This document shows positions 5,554 to 7,430 of a stretch of 7,430 nucleotides of DNA, one piece after another (position 1 is the first letter of the stretch; the number at the start of each line of letters is the position of its first letter). The stretch covers positions 1 through 7,430 of the forward strand of contig CALALQ010000379.1 of the NCBI GenBank assembly GCA_937925595.1, in the 5' to 3' direction. The notes below the pieces were generated by a model, which had not been told where the DNA came from, searched no databases, and was given only the letters and a program-made list of their open reading frames with translations. The stretch is from an uncultured Demequina sp. GTDB taxonomy: Bacteria > Actinomycetota > Actinomycetes > Actinomycetales > Demequinaceae. The translations under genes were made by a program, and so were the position numbers.

Positions 5554-6606
5554 TCAGCTGCGGTTATCGGGCAGCTCGCCACCGCCTCGCGCGTCGGCCC
5601 AGAGGTCGACGCCCGTGTCGACGGCGTGCTGGTCGATGGCCGTGAGCTCCTCGTCGGTGAGTTCGAGCCGCTCGAGCGCGCGCACGTTCTCCTCGAGCTG
5701 CTCGACCCGGCTCGCGCCGATGACGAGGCTCGTCACGCGTTCGTCGCGCAGCGCCCAGGCGAGCGCGAGCTGCGCGAGCGACTGGCCGCGGGACGAGGCG
5801 ATCTCATTGAGGGCGACAAGCCGTTCGCGGGCCTCGTCGGAGATCATCGACGGGTCGAACGAGGTGCCGGCCGCGGCCCGCGAGTGCTTGGGGATGCCGT
5901 GCAGGTACTTGTCGGTCAACAGGCCCTGCGCGAGCGGGGTGAAGCCGATGACACCGAAGCCGAGGTCCTCGGCCGCGTCGAGCAGCCCCTCGGTCTCGAT
6001 CCAGCGGTTCAGCATCGAGTACGACGGCTGGTGGATCGTCAGCGGCGTGCCGAGCTCGCGCAGGTAGCCCGCGATCTCGCGGCTCTGGTCGGCCGAGTAC
6101 GACGACACGCCGACGTACAGCGCCTTGCCCGCGCGCACCACGGCGTCGAGCGCGGCAGCGGTCTCCTCGAGCGGGGTGTCGGGGTCCGGCCGGTGGTGAT
6201 AGAAGATGTCGACGTAGTCGAGTCCCATGCTGGCGAGCGACCGGTCGAGGCTCGCGACGAGGTACTTCCGACTGCCGCCGACGCCGTACGGCCCCGGCCA
6301 CATGTTCCAGCCGGCCTTCGTCGAGATGACGAGCTCGTCGCGGTGCGCGGCGAAATCGCCGCTGAGGATGCGGCCGAAATTCTCCTCGGCCGATCCGAAC
6401 GGCGGACCGTAGTTGTTGGCGAGGTCGAAGTGGATGATGCCGAGATCGAAGGCGCGCCGGAGCAGGGCACGCTGGCCGTCCAGCGGACGATCCTCGCCGA
6501 AGTTGTGCCAGAGCCCGAGCGACAGCAGCGGCAGCTGCAGACCTGAGCGGCCCGAGCGTCGGTAGGTCATGCGGTCATAACGTGCGGGATCAGCGGCGTA
6601 GGGCAT
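5554..6606 (-). CDS. gpr: Aldo-keto reductase, YghZ/L-glyceraldehyde 3-phosphate reductase type
   Basis: NADPH-dependent cytoplasmic oxidoreductase of 350 residues, close in length and sequence to E. coli YghZ (Gpr), which reduces L-glyceraldehyde 3-phosphate and some toxic aldehydes such as methylglyoxal. Recalled family stretches are nearly intact: SLGLWHNFG (29-37), FDLANNYGPP (60-69), GSAEENFGR (71-79), STKAGWNMWPGPYG (95-108), GGSRKYL, the SGKALYVG-like RAGKALYVG, IHQPSYSMLNRW, FTPLAQGLL and VIGASRVEQLEENV. The aldo-keto reductase tetrad is visible as D61, Y66, K97 and H138. The start aligns with the E. coli N-terminus (AxPxRYxxMxYR), so ATG 6606 is preferred over the internal Met13. A second ATG at 6614 is out of frame. 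There is no Shine-Dalgarno; a -10-like box sits at leaderless distance. The physiological substrate could be another aldehyde or ketone. Confidence 0.93.
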   Translation of the reverse strand: MPYAADPARYDRMTYRRSGRSGLQLPLLSLGLWHNFGEDRPLDGQRALLRRAFDLGIIHFDLANNYGPPFGSAEENFGRILSGDFAAHRDELVISTKAGWNMWPGPYGVGGSRKYLVASLDRSLASMGLDYVDIFYHHRPDPDTPLEETAAALDAVVRAGKALYVGVSSYSADQSREIAGYLRELGTPLTIHQPSYSMLNRWIETEGLLDAAEDLGFGVIGFTPLAQGLLTDKYLHGIPKHSRAAAGTSFDPSMISDEARERLVALNEIASSRGQSLAQLALAWALRDERVTSLVIGASRVEQLEENVRALERLELTDEELTAIDQHAVDTGVDLWADARGGGELPDNRS

Positions 6607-6612
6607 CTGGCC

Positions 6613-6618
6613 ATGTTA
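6613..6618 (-). promoter_or_regulatory. Candidate -10 box for leaderless transcription of the aldo-keto reductase
   Basis: TAACAT on the minus strand fits TANNNT. Six bases (GGCCAG) separate it from the ATG at 6606, placing the transcription start at the A of the start codon. The gene has no Shine-Dalgarno, which agrees with leaderless expression. No good -35 box is seen. Confidence 0.5.
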
Positions 6619-6630
6619 ACGCCGCCGAGC

Positions 6631-6645
6631 CCGGCGTCTCGCCGG
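6631..6645. repeat. Inverted repeat in the divergent promoter region
   Basis: CCGGCG-TCT-CGCCGG is a perfect 6-bp inverted repeat with a 3-nt spacer. It sits in the 97-bp spacer between the divergent aldo-keto reductase and permease genes, about 13 bp upstream of the candidate -10 box of the reductase. It could be an operator for either gene. GC-rich repeats this short also occur by chance. Confidence 0.3.
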
Positions 6646-6703
6646 TTGACGCGGTGCCGATCGGCGCGCACGGGACGCCCCGCCGTAGTGCAGGCTGGTG
6701 TGC

Positions 6704-7430
6704 GTGCGGCGTGCGATCGACTGGTGGGAGCGACAGCAGGTGTGGCTCGCGATCGTGGCCATCGCGGTCGGTGCGATCGTCGGCCTCGGTCTGCCGTCGC
6801 TCGCCCGTCCACTGGAGGTGGCGATCACCCCGGCACTCGGTCTGCTGCTGTACGCGACCTTCCTCGGGGTGCCGTTCCAGCGGCTCGGCCGGGCGCTCAG
6901 GGACGGGCGGTTCCTCGTCACGGTCCTCGTGCTGAACTTCGTGCTCGTTCCACTGGTCGCGTTCGGTCTCAGCCGGTTCGTCGCCGACGAGCCGGCACTC
7001 CTCGTCGGCGTGCTGCTCGTGCTGCTCACCCCGTGCGTGGACTACGTCATCGTGTTCACGGGACTGGCCCGCGGCGCGCGTGACCGGCTGCTCGCCGCGA
7101 CGCCCGTGCTCATGGTCACGCAGCTGGCGCTGCTCCCGGTGTACCTCCGAGTGATGACCGGTTCCGACGTCACGGCGTCGTTGGATGTGGCGCCCCTCGT
7201 GGCGGCGTTCGTCTGGCTCATCGCGCTGCCGCTCGCGGCTGCGGCGGCGACGCAGGCGCTCGCGCGGCGTTCGCGACTCGCCGCCGCGGTGCGGTCCGGA
7301 TTCCTCGCCTCGATGGTTCCGCTGCTGATGGTCACGCTCGTGGCGGTGATCGGCTCGCAGATCTCCGCGGTGAGCGGGCAGCTCGCCGCCCTCGCGACGG
7401 TGGTGCCGCTGTTCCTCGCGTTCCCGCTCG
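6704..7430 (+). CDS. ACR3-like arsenic-resistance permease, bile acid:sodium symporter superfamily (3' end beyond window)
   Basis: Integral membrane transporter; 242 codons are visible of an expected 300-330. The sequence is almost wholly hydrophobic, with segments at about 13-33, 39-57, 70-91, 98-121, 129-150, 163-185 and one or two more before the edge. The key segment is LLTPCVDYVIVFTGLARG, with C111 at the place of the conserved Cys in the PCT-type motif of Acr3 arsenite exporters. LLLYATFLGVPF and NFVLVPLVAF also match proteins annotated as actinobacterial arsenic-resistance permeases. Arsenite export is therefore the likely family role. No arsR, arsC or other ars gene is nearby, so a different anion or organic substrate is possible. 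GTG 6704 is chosen because it gives MRRAxxWxE, typical of relatives; GTG 6698 in the same frame is an alternative. Shine-Dalgarno is weak (AGG 9 nt upstream). Confidence 0.83.
   Translation, partial: MRRAIDWWERQQVWLAIVAIAVGAIVGLGLPSLARPLEVAITPALGLLLYATFLGVPFQRLGRALRDGRFLVTVLVLNFVLVPLVAFGLSRFVADEPALLVGVLLVLLTPCVDYVIVFTGLARGARDRLLAATPVLMVTQLALLPVYLRVMTGSDVTASLDVAPLVAAFVWLIALPLAAAAATQALARRSRLAAAVRSGFLASMVPLLMVTLVAVIGSQISAVSGQLAALATVVPLFLAFPL

Noticed and set aside
5551..6546. A 331-codon plus-strand open frame opposite the aldo-keto reductase
   Set aside because: GC-driven shadow of a well-conserved enzyme on the minus strand; the composition is typical antisense Arg/Val/Glu-rich sequence with no domain.
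1..7430. CRISPR array, tRNA/rRNA, insertion sequence or prophage
   Set aside because: No regularly spaced identical repeats, no cloverleaf-like or rRNA-like segment, and no transposase, integrase or phage gene was seen; apart from the short intergenic spacers, the window is occupied by five recognisable coding regions.

Overview
The window comes from a high-GC Gram-positive actinobacterium, most likely of the Microbacteriaceae type. The evidence is the strong G/C bias at third codon positions, a histidinol-phosphatase of the inositol-monophosphatase family, promoter-like -10 boxes placed for leaderless translation, and a Sec-secreted protein with cell-wall-binding repeats. The family-level placement is an inference.

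Layout: (1) 1-3983, minus strand: a very large secreted animal-type haem peroxidase, cut off by the left window edge inside a C-terminal block of RTX calcium-binding nonapeptides. Three cell-wall-binding type 2 (CWB2) repeats lie inside the peroxidase domain, between the proximal-haem part and the conserved C-terminal part. (2) 3984-4193: a less GC-rich spacer with three direct repeats (CGNCGGGTAY on the + strand), a good Shine-Dalgarno for the peroxidase, and two inverted repeats. (3) 4194-4556, minus: a small predicted secreted protein of unknown function. (4) 4667-5458, plus: hisN, histidinol-phosphatase, probably leaderless. (5) 5459-5553: convergent spacer with two strong GC hairpins. (6) 5554-6606, minus: YghZ/Gpr-type aldo-keto reductase (L-glyceraldehyde 3-phosphate reductase family), also probably leaderless. 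(7) 6607-6703: divergent promoter region. (8) 6704-7430, plus: an ACR3-like arsenic-resistance permease of the bile acid:sodium symporter superfamily, cut off by the right edge.

The genes do not form one obvious pathway. hisN, the aldo-keto reductase and the permease are ordinary chromosomal genes. The noteworthy object is the peroxidase: all haem-site residues expected of a working peroxidase are present, a complete triple CWB2 module is inserted in the catalytic domain, and an RTX tail follows. This suggests a wall-anchored, calcium-stabilised extracellular oxidant-producing enzyme. By analogy with RTX-tailed bacterial haem peroxidases such as the Mn(II)-oxidising MopA type, it may oxidise metals, halides or phenolics outside the cell. 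Its substrate cannot be read from the sequence.

Several very long open frames on the opposite strands, notably one spanning 102-3938 on the plus strand, are GC-driven shadows of these genes and are not annotated.
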